From Chitinophaga niabensis (lineage in GTDB: Bacteria > Bacteroidota > Bacteroidia > Chitinophagales > Chitinophagaceae), in NCBI GenBank assembly GCA_017849435.1, contig JAFIGY010000020.1:183425-247424 (forward strand): a DNA stretch of 64,000 nt, read 5' to 3'. Under the pieces are notes generated by a model. It worked only from the letters and a program-made list of their open reading frames with translations, had not been told where the DNA came from and ran no database searches. Positions within the stretch are counted from its first letter, which is position 1. The number at the start of each line of letters is the position of its first letter. Below are positions 25,869 through 32,718 of this stretch, one piece after another. The translations under genes were made by a program, and so were the position numbers.

Positions 25869-26648
25869 ATGCAAATAAAAACAATGGCCGAATATTTTGC
25901 CAATGGTGAAACCCCGGAAGTGCTCTTTTGGGTAGGATGTGCAGGCAGCTTTGACCAGCGCGCACAAAAGATCACGCGTGCGTTTGCGGAAATATTGGAT
26001 AAAACAGGCATCTCCTTTGCCATCCTGGGCAAGGAGGAATCCTGCACCGGCGATCCTGCCAGGCGCGCAGGGAACGAATTCCTCTTCCAGATGATGGCTT
26101 ACAATAATATTCAGGTATTGAACAACTACGGCGTGAAAAAGATCGTCACTGCCTGTCCGCATTGCTTCAATACTCTCCGTAACGAGTATCCCGAACTGGG
26201 CGGTCACTACGACGTTGTTCACCATACCACCTTCCTCCAGCAGCTTATTGATCAGGGCCGTATCAAAATGAAGGAAGGCGGCACTTTCAAGGGGAAAAAG
26301 ATCACTTATCATGATTCCTGCTATCTCGGAAGGGCCAACGGGGTTTACGAAGCACCTAGACAAGTTCTCGAAACCCTCGACGCGGAGCTGGTGGAAATGA
26401 AAAGATGCCGGAGCAAAGGGCTTTGCTGCGGCGCCGGAGGTGCGCAGATGTTCAAGGAAGAAGAGAAAGGAAGCACCCGCGTGAACTTCGAAAGAGGCCA
26501 TGAGGCCATATCCACGGGCGCATCCGTGATCGCTTCCAACTGCCCTTTCTGCATGACCATGCTCACGGATGGTGTGAAGGAAGCCGGCAGGGAAGAAGAA
26601 GTGAAAGTGCTGGACATCGCGGAAATGATCGCGCAGAATTTGCAATAA
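25869..26648 (+). CDS. (Fe-S)-binding protein with two CCG domains, HdrB/LutA-like
   Basis: The 259-residue cytoplasmic protein carries two cysteine-rich (CCG) domains. Visible motifs include VLFWVGCAGSFD, EESCTGDPARRAGNEF and ACPHCFNTLRNEYP, then ITYHDSCYLGRANG, KGLCCGAGGAQMFKEEE and ASNCPFCMTMLTDG. These are the signatures of HdrB-type heterodisulfide reductase or lactate-utilisation LutA-like subunits. It follows the membrane Fe-S protein by 11 bp, so the two probably form one electron-transfer complex. Their specific reaction in Bacteroidota is unsettled. Confidence 0.9.
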   Translation: MQIKTMAEYFANGETPEVLFWVGCAGSFDQRAQKITRAFAEILDKTGISFAILGKEESCTGDPARRAGNEFLFQMMAYNNIQVLNNYGVKKIVTACPHCFNTLRNEYPELGGHYDVVHHTTFLQQLIDQGRIKMKEGGTFKGKKITYHDSCYLGRANGVYEAPRQVLETLDAELVEMKRCRSKGLCCGAGGAQMFKEEEKGSTRVNFERGHEAISTGASVIASNCPFCMTMLTDGVKEAGREEEVKVLDIAEMIAQNLQ

Positions 26649-26663
26649 TTGTACCTTTGTGAC

Positions 26664-27173
26664 ATGAATACAGACATCACCCATATATTACCTGCTGATT
26701 TTCCCCCCGCTTCCCGGGTGTGGATATACCAGAGCAACCGTCCTTTTTCCGAAAGAGAGGCTGAAGAGATCGAAGAACAGCTGCATCAGTTCACCAGCCA
26801 GTGGAATTCCCACGGTGTGCCTGTGAAAGGCTGGGGCCGGTTGTTATTTGACCAGGTGATCGTGCTGATGGCAGATGAAACGGAATCCGAAGTGAGTGGA
26901 TGCAGCACAGACAGTTCCGTACGCATTATCAAGAGCATCGAGCGCCAGTACAATGTAAACCTGTTCGACCGGCTGCTACTGGGTTTCATCGTGAAAGACA
27001 AGCTACAACTGCTGCCGCTGGCGCAGGTTTCCTATGCTTTGGAAAAAGGATACATCAACACTGATACAATTTACCTCAACAATACCGTGCTCACCAGGAG
27101 TGAACTCGAAAATCACTGGCTGATCCCGCTAAAAGAAAGCTGGCTGATGAGTAAATTGGGGCAGACTGCTTGA
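26664..27173 (+). CDS. Conserved Bacteroidota protein, unknown function
   Basis: The product is 169 residues from ATG 26664 (MNTDITHILPADFPPASRVW). The longer TTG-started frame is rejected. It has no signal peptide. A notable segment is DETESEVSGCSTDSSVRIIKSIERQYNVNLFDR, with a Ser/Thr/Cys cluster. I recall similar short proteins in this phylum, sometimes labelled as ABC-transporter ATPases without real support; no Walker motif is visible. It is 15 bp after the HdrB-like gene and probably cotranscribed. Confidence 0.8.
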   Translation: MNTDITHILPADFPPASRVWIYQSNRPFSEREAEEIEEQLHQFTSQWNSHGVPVKGWGRLLFDQVIVLMADETESEVSGCSTDSSVRIIKSIERQYNVNLFDRLLLGFIVKDKLQLLPLAQVSYALEKGYINTDTIYLNNTVLTRSELENHWLIPLKESWLMSKLGQTA

Positions 27174-27198
27174 TTTTGTGAGTTTTCTATTATATTTG
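27170..27198 (+). promoter_or_regulatory. Promoter of tRNA-Gly
   Basis: TTG (27170-27172), an 18-nt spacer and TATATTTG (27191-27198) resemble the Bacteroidota -33/-7 pair, 11 bp before the tRNA. Confidence 0.6.
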
Positions 27199-27209
27199 CT
27201 GTCCATATT

Positions 27210-27282
27210 GCGGAAATAGCTCATTTGGTAGAGCATCAGCTTCCCAAGCTGAGGGTGGCCGGTTCGAGCCCGGTTTTCCGCT
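27210..27282 (+). tRNA. tRNA-Gly (anticodon CCC)
   Basis: The cloverleaf is complete: acceptor GCGGAAA/TTTCCGC, D stem GCTC/GAGC, anticodon stem TCAGC/GCTGA with loop TTCCCAA (anticodon CCC), T stem GCCGG/CCGGT with loop TTCGAGC, and discriminator T. CCA is not encoded. Confidence 0.97.
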
Positions 27283-27287
27283 CTGAG

Positions 27288-27320
27288 AAAGAGGATGTAT
27301 CAAAAGTACATCCTCTTTTT
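27288..27320 (+). terminator. Terminator after tRNA-Gly
   Basis: AAAGAGGATGTA (27288-27299) and TACATCCTCTTT (27307-27318) form a perfect 12-bp stem with a 7-nt loop, followed by TT and ATTTG. Confidence 0.88.
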
Positions 27321-27628
27321 ATTTGGGTACCGGTATGAACGCAGGCGACCGTTTTAATTTCGATACCTGCTTTTTTTGTTGTAGCCTCCTGCCAATATCC
27401 TCTCTGTTCTGTCAATTTTCTTTTGCGCAGTATTACCGCATCCAATTGAAAAATTGTTTAAATTAGTTACAGAAAACCACATCATAATGATAAACCAGTT
27501 TGTTACCCACGTTCTGCCCAACCTCGTAATTCTACCAATGATCAGTCAATTTATTTCATGTTGATCCCAGGGCGCAAAAAATAAAGTGTAAAAAAAATTT
27601 TGTAACAATTAACCCATAGCTTAATTTT
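27321..27628. other. Gene-free AT-rich 308-bp region before the TAC-like cassette
   Basis: I see no credible gene. A 69-residue antisense frame over the tRNA end is a known kind of artefact. A short plus-strand frame from 27487 has no features. The promoter-like pair at 27599-27629 is at its right end. AT-rich composition begins here and continues through the next three genes. Confidence 0.55.
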
Positions 27629-27629
27629 G
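27599..27629 (+). promoter_or_regulatory. Bacteroidota-type promoter of the TAC-like cassette
   Basis: TTTG (27599-27602), a 19-nt spacer and TAATTTTG (27622-27629) match the -33/-7 consensus well. It would place the mRNA start just inside the predicted GTG start, which leaves the toxin start uncertain. Confidence 0.55.
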
Positions 27630-28048
27630 TGAAAGAAAGAATCGCGTATATCATCCACGCCAAAGAAGAACTCAGGCGCTTTATCTGTATCGATGCGCTG
27701 GAAGAAGAAAGAATTCTGAAATTCATTCAGGAAGAACCGGCCAGAACAAAGAAATTTCAGCATATCGTTGGCCTGATCTTAAACAACATCAAGAACACGG
27801 ATCTTTATGACAAAGAAAACATCAACAAGGCCATCAACGATGTTTATGCGATAAAAATGTTTAAGGGAGGAAGCAACATTCGCTTGTACTGCAAACAGGT
27901 ATCCGGTGCTAATGGTACTTTTTACGTAATTGTCAGTGAATTGCTGGAAAAGAAGAAGAGCGCCAAAAATACATCCGGGATCAAATCTATCATCGAAAAA
28001 GTTCATAATTATGAATATCAAATCAAAGAATATCCAGCCCAACAATAA
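27629..28048 (+). CDS. RelE/HigB-like toxin of a TAC-like module
   Basis: The 139-residue frame starts at GTG 27629; an in-frame stop lies just upstream and no ATG is available nearby. The C-terminal half fits the RelE/HigB (Gp49-like) ribosome-dependent mRNA interferase pattern: DVYAIKMFKGGSNIRLYCKQ, then a core strand FYVIVSELLEKKKSAKN, a helix and a terminal EKVHNYEYQI. The invariant-looking Arg in NIRLY and the Lys-rich KKKSAKN loop suit this family, although catalytic residues cannot be proven by eye. It overlaps the next gene by 38 bp. AT-rich composition and position just after a tRNA suggest transfer. Confidence 0.75.
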   Translation: MKERIAYIIHAKEELRRFICIDALEEERILKFIQEEPARTKKFQHIVGLILNNIKNTDLYDKENINKAINDVYAIKMFKGGSNIRLYCKQVSGANGTFYVIVSELLEKKKSAKNTSGIKSIIEKVHNYEYQIKEYPAQQ

Positions 28049-28490
28049 CCCCTGGGAAGCCATTGTTAAACCGCAAACCAGCGCCGGGCAAATCGAGCAT
28101 GATACGCAGATGCTCGCCTTTAAGTTCCTGGGAGAGATACAAACCTGCCAGGAAATATTAGGCATCAACCGGAAAGAATTAGCCAAAAAGGTCGGAACCT
28201 CGGCAAGCTATATCACCCAATTGTACAGAGGTGATAAACTTCCCAATCTCGAGATACTGACAAAGATGGCGCATGCGCTCAATATTGAATTCAAAATTTC
28301 GGTAAAGGCCGAAAAAGGGGAAACGGTATGCACCGCGGAGGAAGCATTTTTGAAAAGCATACATAAATTCAGCGTCCCGGGAACATCCGTATGGGTAAGA
28401 TATAATCTGACTCCTTCGCAAGATGTTTATAAGGAAGCTTTGAATTTAAAAAATATCAGTAGCAATGAAATTGAAACCATCCCCGCTTGA
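28011..28490 (+). CDS. XRE/HigA-like antitoxin with C-terminal extension
   Basis: The product is 159 residues from ATG 28011. Residues about 40-95 form an XRE helix-turn-helix (CQEILGINRKELAKKVGTSASYITQLYRG, then LPNLEILTKMAHALNIEF). The remaining 65 residues (TAEEAFLKSIHKFSVPGTSVWVRYN and beyond) are extra compared with minimal HigA proteins. By analogy with mycobacterial HigA1, this tail may be a chaperone-addiction (ChAD) segment recognised by the SecB-like protein encoded next. Overlaps with both neighbours (38 bp and 26 bp) imply translational coupling. It should repress its own promoter. Confidence 0.85.
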   Translation: MNIKSKNIQPNNNPWEAIVKPQTSAGQIEHDTQMLAFKFLGEIQTCQEILGINRKELAKKVGTSASYITQLYRGDKLPNLEILTKMAHALNIEFKISVKAEKGETVCTAEEAFLKSIHKFSVPGTSVWVRYNLTPSQDVYKEALNLKNISSNEIETIPA

Positions 28491-28950
28491 ACTAAAGGAC
28501 CTCTCTGTAATTCAATGTGAATACAGGTTTATACCAATTGAGCGAAGTACTCAGCTCAGTGATCTTGCAGGAAAATATACTTACGATATTGATTTTGCCA
28601 TTAAAGGCAATGATGACACATTCATCACCATTTTTACAAAAATCAGTATCAATAATATCAGGGATACTAAACCACTCCCGGGTTATTCCATATTTGCTGA
28701 ATGTGCCGGCGTTTTTTCTCTTTCAGAGAAAAATATATCGGCTGAAGACCGCCAGGCTTTAATAGTTAACAGTGGTGTTTCAATAGTGATAAATTATCTC
28801 AGAAATTTTGTTGCGAATATGACATCGAATTTCCCTGCGGGTAAACTCTGGATACCGTCCTTAAATCTAAGGGAATTAATATTATCCAAATCGCAACAAA
28901 GGGACGACAGTAAAAAAACAATCCGAAAAGCAGGAAAAAAGAAACCATAA
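28465..28950 (+). CDS. SecB-like chaperone of a TAC-like module
   Basis: The 161-residue product is close to SecB length (155 in E. coli). The order of elements matches the SecB fold: strands LELKDLSVIQCEYRF, KYTYDIDFAI and ITIFTKISINN, then SIFAECAGVFSLSE. A long helix NYLRNFVANMTSNFPAG and a closing WIPSLNLRELI correspond to the SecB C-terminal [24 protein letters not shown] region. The tail is basic (KKTIRKAGKKKP). Its ATG lies inside the antitoxin gene. Location after a toxin-antitoxin pair points to a dedicated TAC chaperone protecting the antitoxin rather than general export. Identification is by pattern only. Confidence 0.78.
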   Translation: MKLKPSPLELKDLSVIQCEYRFIPIERSTQLSDLAGKYTYDIDFAIKGNDDTFITIFTKISINNIRDTKPLPGYSIFAECAGVFSLSEKNISAEDRQALIVNSGVSIVINYLRNFVANMTSNFPAGKLWIPSLNLRELILSKSQQRDDSKKTIRKAGKKKP

Positions 28951-28952
28951 AA

Positions 28953-28975
28953 AGCCGGCACGTGCCTGCTCATTT
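28953..28975 (+). terminator. Possible terminator of the TAC-like operon
   Basis: AGC...GGCACGTGCC...GCT forms a short imperfect hairpin followed by CATTTTTG, immediately after the SecB-like stop. Confidence 0.45.
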
Positions 28976-28978
28976 TTG

Positions 28979-30163
28979 TCATTGCACAAACTGTATCTCC
29001 CCGGAACTCTGCAGCCCCCGCTCATCCGTCACGGACAGAAACCACATCTTTGTACCCACCGGAGGTAACGTTGCACGCACCTCCCTACCCCGCAGATCCG
29101 CTTTCACACTTTGCCATACCTTATCCTTCAAAGCAGTAGCGGTATCGGTGGTGTAGTGCAGGAAAGCTGCAGTCAATGGCACAGCGGATGATACCCTCGC
29201 CCGCACGTCATTCTTATACCTGAAAGTTACCTGTACCCTTGGCAGCGACGGCGTATGCGCCAGGTAACTGTTAATAAAAGCAAATATTTCGTCATTCGCC
29301 CAACCTGCGTGGTGACTGTGTTTAAGACCGGGTTTGATGGAGAGGTAGTGATCCTTCACCAACCCGTAAGTTTTCGCGTAGCTGTCCAGATAAAAATGGC
29401 CATCGTTCGTACCGTTCACAAAAAGCACCGGCATCCTCGTTTTCCCGATGTACCGGGATGGATCATATTGTTGCACCCAGGTCTGCCGCTGCGCACTATC
29501 CAACAACAACAATCCTTTCCGCATAGAACTGTTCTCCAGCAGAAAACCACAACCGTATACCGGTACGGCGACTCTATACCGGTCATCCACGCCTGCCATC
29601 AGACAGGTGATAATACCGCCCCAGCTGATCCCTGTGATGGCCGTGCGGCTGCCGTCCACGCCCGGCATACTGCGTAAAAGATTATGTGCAAGTATCACAT
29701 CCGCCACCGCCTGGAACATCCATTGCTCATCCAATGCCGGCGTGATTGTGAAATAAGGCGTTTCGCCACCGGGTTCCTCGAAACCGTTGTCCATATGCTT
29801 CTTACCCGGACCATTCCCCCGCAGATCCATGGCAATGGCAGCATATCCTTTACGCGCCCACATCAGCGCCCATTCCCTGAAAGCCGTGCCCCCTCCCCCA
29901 TGCACCAACACTACCGCCGGAAGATCATGGTCCAGTGACCTGTTTCCAGCGATCGTTCCCGGCGAGGCATAGTAGGCAAATACCGGCTGGGCATGTCCTT
30001 TATAAGACAACCCTTCATAAACGATCCCCAGCGCTGAATCAGCGCTCAAAGTTTTATAAGCGGGTACTTTATAGATATTTTCGATATCCCAGATAGTGCC
30101 GCGTATCTGGGCTTGGGCAGGTAAAGCGAACACAAGTGCGATCAGGAGCCGGTAAAAATGCAT
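28979..30163 (-). CDS. Secreted alpha/beta hydrolase (acetyl-xylan-esterase/dienelactone-hydrolase-like)
   Basis: The product is 394 residues from ATG 30163, where the signal peptide starts (HFYRLLIALVFALPAQA, cleavage before QIRG). The alpha/beta-hydrolase fold shows the oxyanion strand VLVHGGGGTAFREWALMWARKGYAAIAMDLRGNG and nucleophile elbow TGISWGG. The acid VLFVNGTNDGHFYLDSYA and His in LKHSHHAGW complete the triad. The C-terminal 70 residues form a beta-rich extra domain. It probably removes acyl groups from a polysaccharide or ester in the periplasm. It lies 43 bp after hemN and may be a distal operon gene. Confidence 0.88.
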   Translation of the reverse strand: MHFYRLLIALVFALPAQAQIRGTIWDIENIYKVPAYKTLSADSALGIVYEGLSYKGHAQPVFAYYASPGTIAGNRSLDHDLPAVVLVHGGGGTAFREWALMWARKGYAAIAMDLRGNGPGKKHMDNGFEEPGGETPYFTITPALDEQWMFQAVADVILAHNLLRSMPGVDGSRTAITGISWGGIITCLMAGVDDRYRVAVPVYGCGFLLENSSMRKGLLLLDSAQRQTWVQQYDPSRYIGKTRMPVLFVNGTNDGHFYLDSYAKTYGLVKDHYLSIKPGLKHSHHAGWANDEIFAFINSYLAHTPSLPRVQVTFRYKNDVRARVSSAVPLTAAFLHYTTDTATALKDKVWQSVKADLRGREVRATLPPVGTKMWFLSVTDERGLQSSGEIQFVQ

Positions 30164-30206
30164 AAAAGGAAAATACACCATAATCCCGGTTTATGCAAAC
30201 GTTTGT

Positions 30207-31565
30207 TTATATCGCTTTGCTGAACAGTTCTGTTTGCGGAAGATTCCTCCATAACCGCGCGTCAAAAGCCATGCAGATATTGCGGATGAAAGGTTTTCCT
30301 TTTTCCGTCACCCTTACCTTTCCCGGCAACACTTCCACCAAACCATCTCTTTCCGGTTCCTGCAACCGCTGCAAACCTTCTGTGATGGCATCACACTGCG
30401 TGTCCTGCCGCGTCCAGGATGTTTCGAACCGGCACATGAGGGATTGAATATGCCTGCGCAGCAAACGATCTTCCTGATTGAGCAGATGCCCGCGCACAAC
30501 GGGCAATAGCCCCGCATTCACCAGTTGCTGATAAGCTCCCACCTGTTTTTCATTTTGCGCATACGCCCTTCCGCAATCGCTGATGGAACTGGCACCCAGT
30601 CCCAATAAGAAAGAAGTATGCACCACCGTGTATCCCATGAAGTTGCGATGCAATCTGCCATTGTTATAAGCCTGAAAAAGCTCGTCCTGTGGAAGCGCAA
30701 AGTGATCCATACCCACATCCTTATAACCGTTGGCGATGAACAGGGACCTGCCGAGTTCATACAACGCTCTTTTCTCATCATCCGCCGGAAGATCCGCCTC
30801 TGTATAATGGCGCTGGCCGGTCCCCCTGACCCAAGGCACATGCGCATAACTGTAAAACGATATCCGGTCCGGGCGCAGGTCCATCACCTGCTCCGCTGTA
30901 GACCACATACTGGACACGGTTTGCAAGGGCAGCCCATACACAAGATCAAAATTGATGGAAGAAAAACCCGCAGCACGCGCTTCTTCTGTCACACGAGCCA
31001 CCTGTTCATAAGGTTGTATGCGATGAATGATCTCCTGTACGCGGAAATCAAAATCCTGAATGCCAAAGCTCACCCGGTCGAATCCCAGGGAGCGCAGGGT
31101 TTTCAGATGTCCGGAGGTGGTATTCCCGGGATGCCCTTCAAAACTCAAAGCCGCATCCGGCAACAGTTCCGCATCTTTATAAATACTTTTTAATAAGAGC
31201 GATAAATTCTCTTCACTGAAAAATGTAGGCGTGCCACCCCCCAGATGCAACTCGCGAATACGGGGCTTCTCCCCGAAAAACTGCAGGTAAAGCGACCATT
31301 CTTTCAGCAAGGTTTGTATATAAGGTAACTCCACGCCATGATTAACCGTGATGTGCTTATTGCAACCGCAGTAAGTACATAGCTGTTCACAAAAGGGAAG
31401 ATGGATATAAAGACTGATCCCTTCACGGGCATTCACTTCCCGGAATGATGCCTGCATCAGATCCTGCCAGTCCATCCGGGAAAATTTTCCATTGTCCCAG
31501 TAAGGCACAGTGGGATAACTGGTATAGCGCGGTGCGGCTGTATTATATTTTTTGATGAGGTTCAT
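30207..31565 (-). CDS. hemN: Oxygen-independent coproporphyrinogen III oxidase (HemN)
   Basis: The 452-residue radical-SAM enzyme converts coproporphyrinogen III to protoporphyrinogen IX without oxygen. The cluster motif is HLPFCEQLCTYCGCNKHI (CxxxCxxC plus adjacent Cys). Further family motifs are LHLGGGTPTFFSEENL, FDRVSFGIQDFD and YGLPLQTVSS. The length is normal for true HemN. It is 5 bp downstream of safE in the cbb3 cluster, so heme supply and heme-copper oxidase assembly are linked, and both are expected to be needed at low oxygen. Confidence 0.95.
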   Translation of the reverse strand: MNLIKKYNTAAPRYTSYPTVPYWDNGKFSRMDWQDLMQASFREVNAREGISLYIHLPFCEQLCTYCGCNKHITVNHGVELPYIQTLLKEWSLYLQFFGEKPRIRELHLGGGTPTFFSEENLSLLLKSIYKDAELLPDAALSFEGHPGNTTSGHLKTLRSLGFDRVSFGIQDFDFRVQEIIHRIQPYEQVARVTEEARAAGFSSINFDLVYGLPLQTVSSMWSTAEQVMDLRPDRISFYSYAHVPWVRGTGQRHYTEADLPADDEKRALYELGRSLFIANGYKDVGMDHFALPQDELFQAYNNGRLHRNFMGYTVVHTSFLLGLGASSISDCGRAYAQNEKQVGAYQQLVNAGLLPVVRGHLLNQEDRLLRRHIQSLMCRFETSWTRQDTQCDAITEGLQRLQEPERDGLVEVLPGKVRVTEKGKPFIRNICMAFDARLWRNLPQTELFSKAI

Positions 31566-31570
31566 GTGTC

Positions 31571-32263
31571 TTAATGTTTATGACAGCATTGTTCGTGCTG
31601 TGGTTGCATGATCGGACTGATATAAGGAATCCCGAGGTTCATACCGCGCATGATGAGCAACAGGGCCATCGCGATCACCACGAAAGGCAGTACTTTCTTT
31701 GCCTGGCTGCGCACACGCAGGCTTACGAGATGGCTGAACCACGTCACCGCGGCCATGGCAGGCAGTGTACCTGCCCCGAATGCAGCCATGAAAAGCGCGC
31801 CTTTCCAGATACTTCCTGTGGCAACGGCCCCGGCAATCCCCAGGTATACCAATCCGCAAGGCAATAAACCATTGAAAAAACCTATCCCGAACAACGTACT
31901 GAAACGGCGGCGTTGCAGCAGACTGCCCAGCACTCTTTTCAACGGCCCGGTTATCCCGTTCGGGATTACTCCCTTGCCCATGTATTGCAAGAGCACCATC
32001 ATCAGCAACAGACCTCCGAGACCGATAGACAACCATTGCTGCATCCCACCGAGGTAAAACTGCCGCCCCAGCCAGCCGAAAAGCATGCCCATCAGTGCGT
32101 AGGCGCTGATGCGACCGATATTGTACAACAGGATGCCCGTCATCTTCCTCCAGCCGTTCAGATGTTGCACCGGCAACGTCAGCGCAATAGGGCCGCACAT
32201 GCCGATGCAATGGAAACTGCCCAGGAATCCGAGGGACAGGGCGGATAGTATAAGGACAATCAT
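31571..32263 (-). CDS. Sulfite exporter TauE/SafE family membrane protein
   Basis: The product is 230 residues from ATG 32263, whose codon overlaps the ccoH stop (ATGA). It has about six hydrophobic helices and the conserved LGSFHCIGMCGPIALTLP and NGLLPCGLVYLGIAG Cys-containing repeats of the DsbD-like/SafE group. The C-terminus is His/Cys-rich (PQHEQCCHKH), suggesting metal binding. In cbb3 clusters such proteins are thought to help copper handling or thiol transfer during oxidase maturation; this is inferred from context. Confidence 0.9.
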   Translation of the reverse strand: MIVLILSALSLGFLGSFHCIGMCGPIALTLPVQHLNGWRKMTGILLYNIGRISAYALMGMLFGWLGRQFYLGGMQQWLSIGLGGLLLMMVLLQYMGKGVIPNGITGPLKRVLGSLLQRRRFSTLFGIGFFNGLLPCGLVYLGIAGAVATGSIWKGALFMAAFGAGTLPAMAAVTWFSHLVSLRVRSQAKKVLPFVVIAMALLLIMRGMNLGIPYISPIMQPQHEQCCHKH

Positions 32264-32700
32264 GGCTGTATGAATAGTTGTGTTTCCTGGAAATAGGGTT
32301 TTCCGTCCGTTTCCCATTGCAGCTTCACCTGGTAGTTCCCCGGTTGCAGCCGCCTGCGGTCAATCTGCTGACGGCCTTGTGCATCCGGCTGCAAGGGCAC
32401 CCTGATATCTTTCCCTGCATCGGACGGACGGTAGAACAATACATACCCCTGCAAAGGACGCTGGTGCAATTCTTCCGGAAAGCTGATCTCCACCTGTTCC
32501 CCGGGCTGCGTGACCACTACGGGAGCGGATAACCGGTTAGCGTTCTGCCGCCCGTCAATAACCTGCTGGTACTTCAGTTCTTCCGCATAGTAATCCGCCG
32601 TTACCATATCGATCTTCTTCCGCATGCTGCCGATCACCAGTGTGAGTATACCGGCCGCAAACAGCGTGAATACGATAATGATCTTGTGTCCCCAGTTCAT
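32260..32700 (-). CDS. ccoH: FixH/CcoH family cbb3 oxidase assembly protein
   Basis: The 146-residue protein has one N-terminal membrane helix (IIIVFTLFAAGILTLVIGSM), followed by the family segment DMVTADYYAEELKYQQVIDGRQNA. A periplasmic beta domain then ends in FQETQLFIQP. FixH/CcoH proteins assist assembly or stability of cbb3 oxidase. It sits between ccoG and safE with 18 bp to ccoG and an ATGA overlap with safE. Confidence 0.92.
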   Translation of the reverse strand: MNWGHKIIIVFTLFAAGILTLVIGSMRKKIDMVTADYYAEELKYQQVIDGRQNANRLSAPVVVTQPGEQVEISFPEELHQRPLQGYVLFYRPSDAGKDIRVPLQPDAQGRQQIDRRRLQPGNYQVKLQWETDGKPYFQETQLFIQP

Positions 32701-32718
32701 AATGATCGTTTTTGAATG

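Noticed and set aside
26651-26658. TACCTTTG before ATG 26664 as a promoter
   Set aside because: It matches TAnnTTTG but has no -33 element at the right distance and lies inside a likely operon.
27236-27445. Minus-strand frame ending in ERKTGLEPATLSLGS
   Set aside because: It is antisense to tRNA-Gly and its flank; this peptide ending is a common artefact of tRNA antisense translation.
27210-28975. tRNA-associated integrative element
   Set aside because: No integrase and no repeated tRNA 3' end were found on the far side of the AT-rich block.
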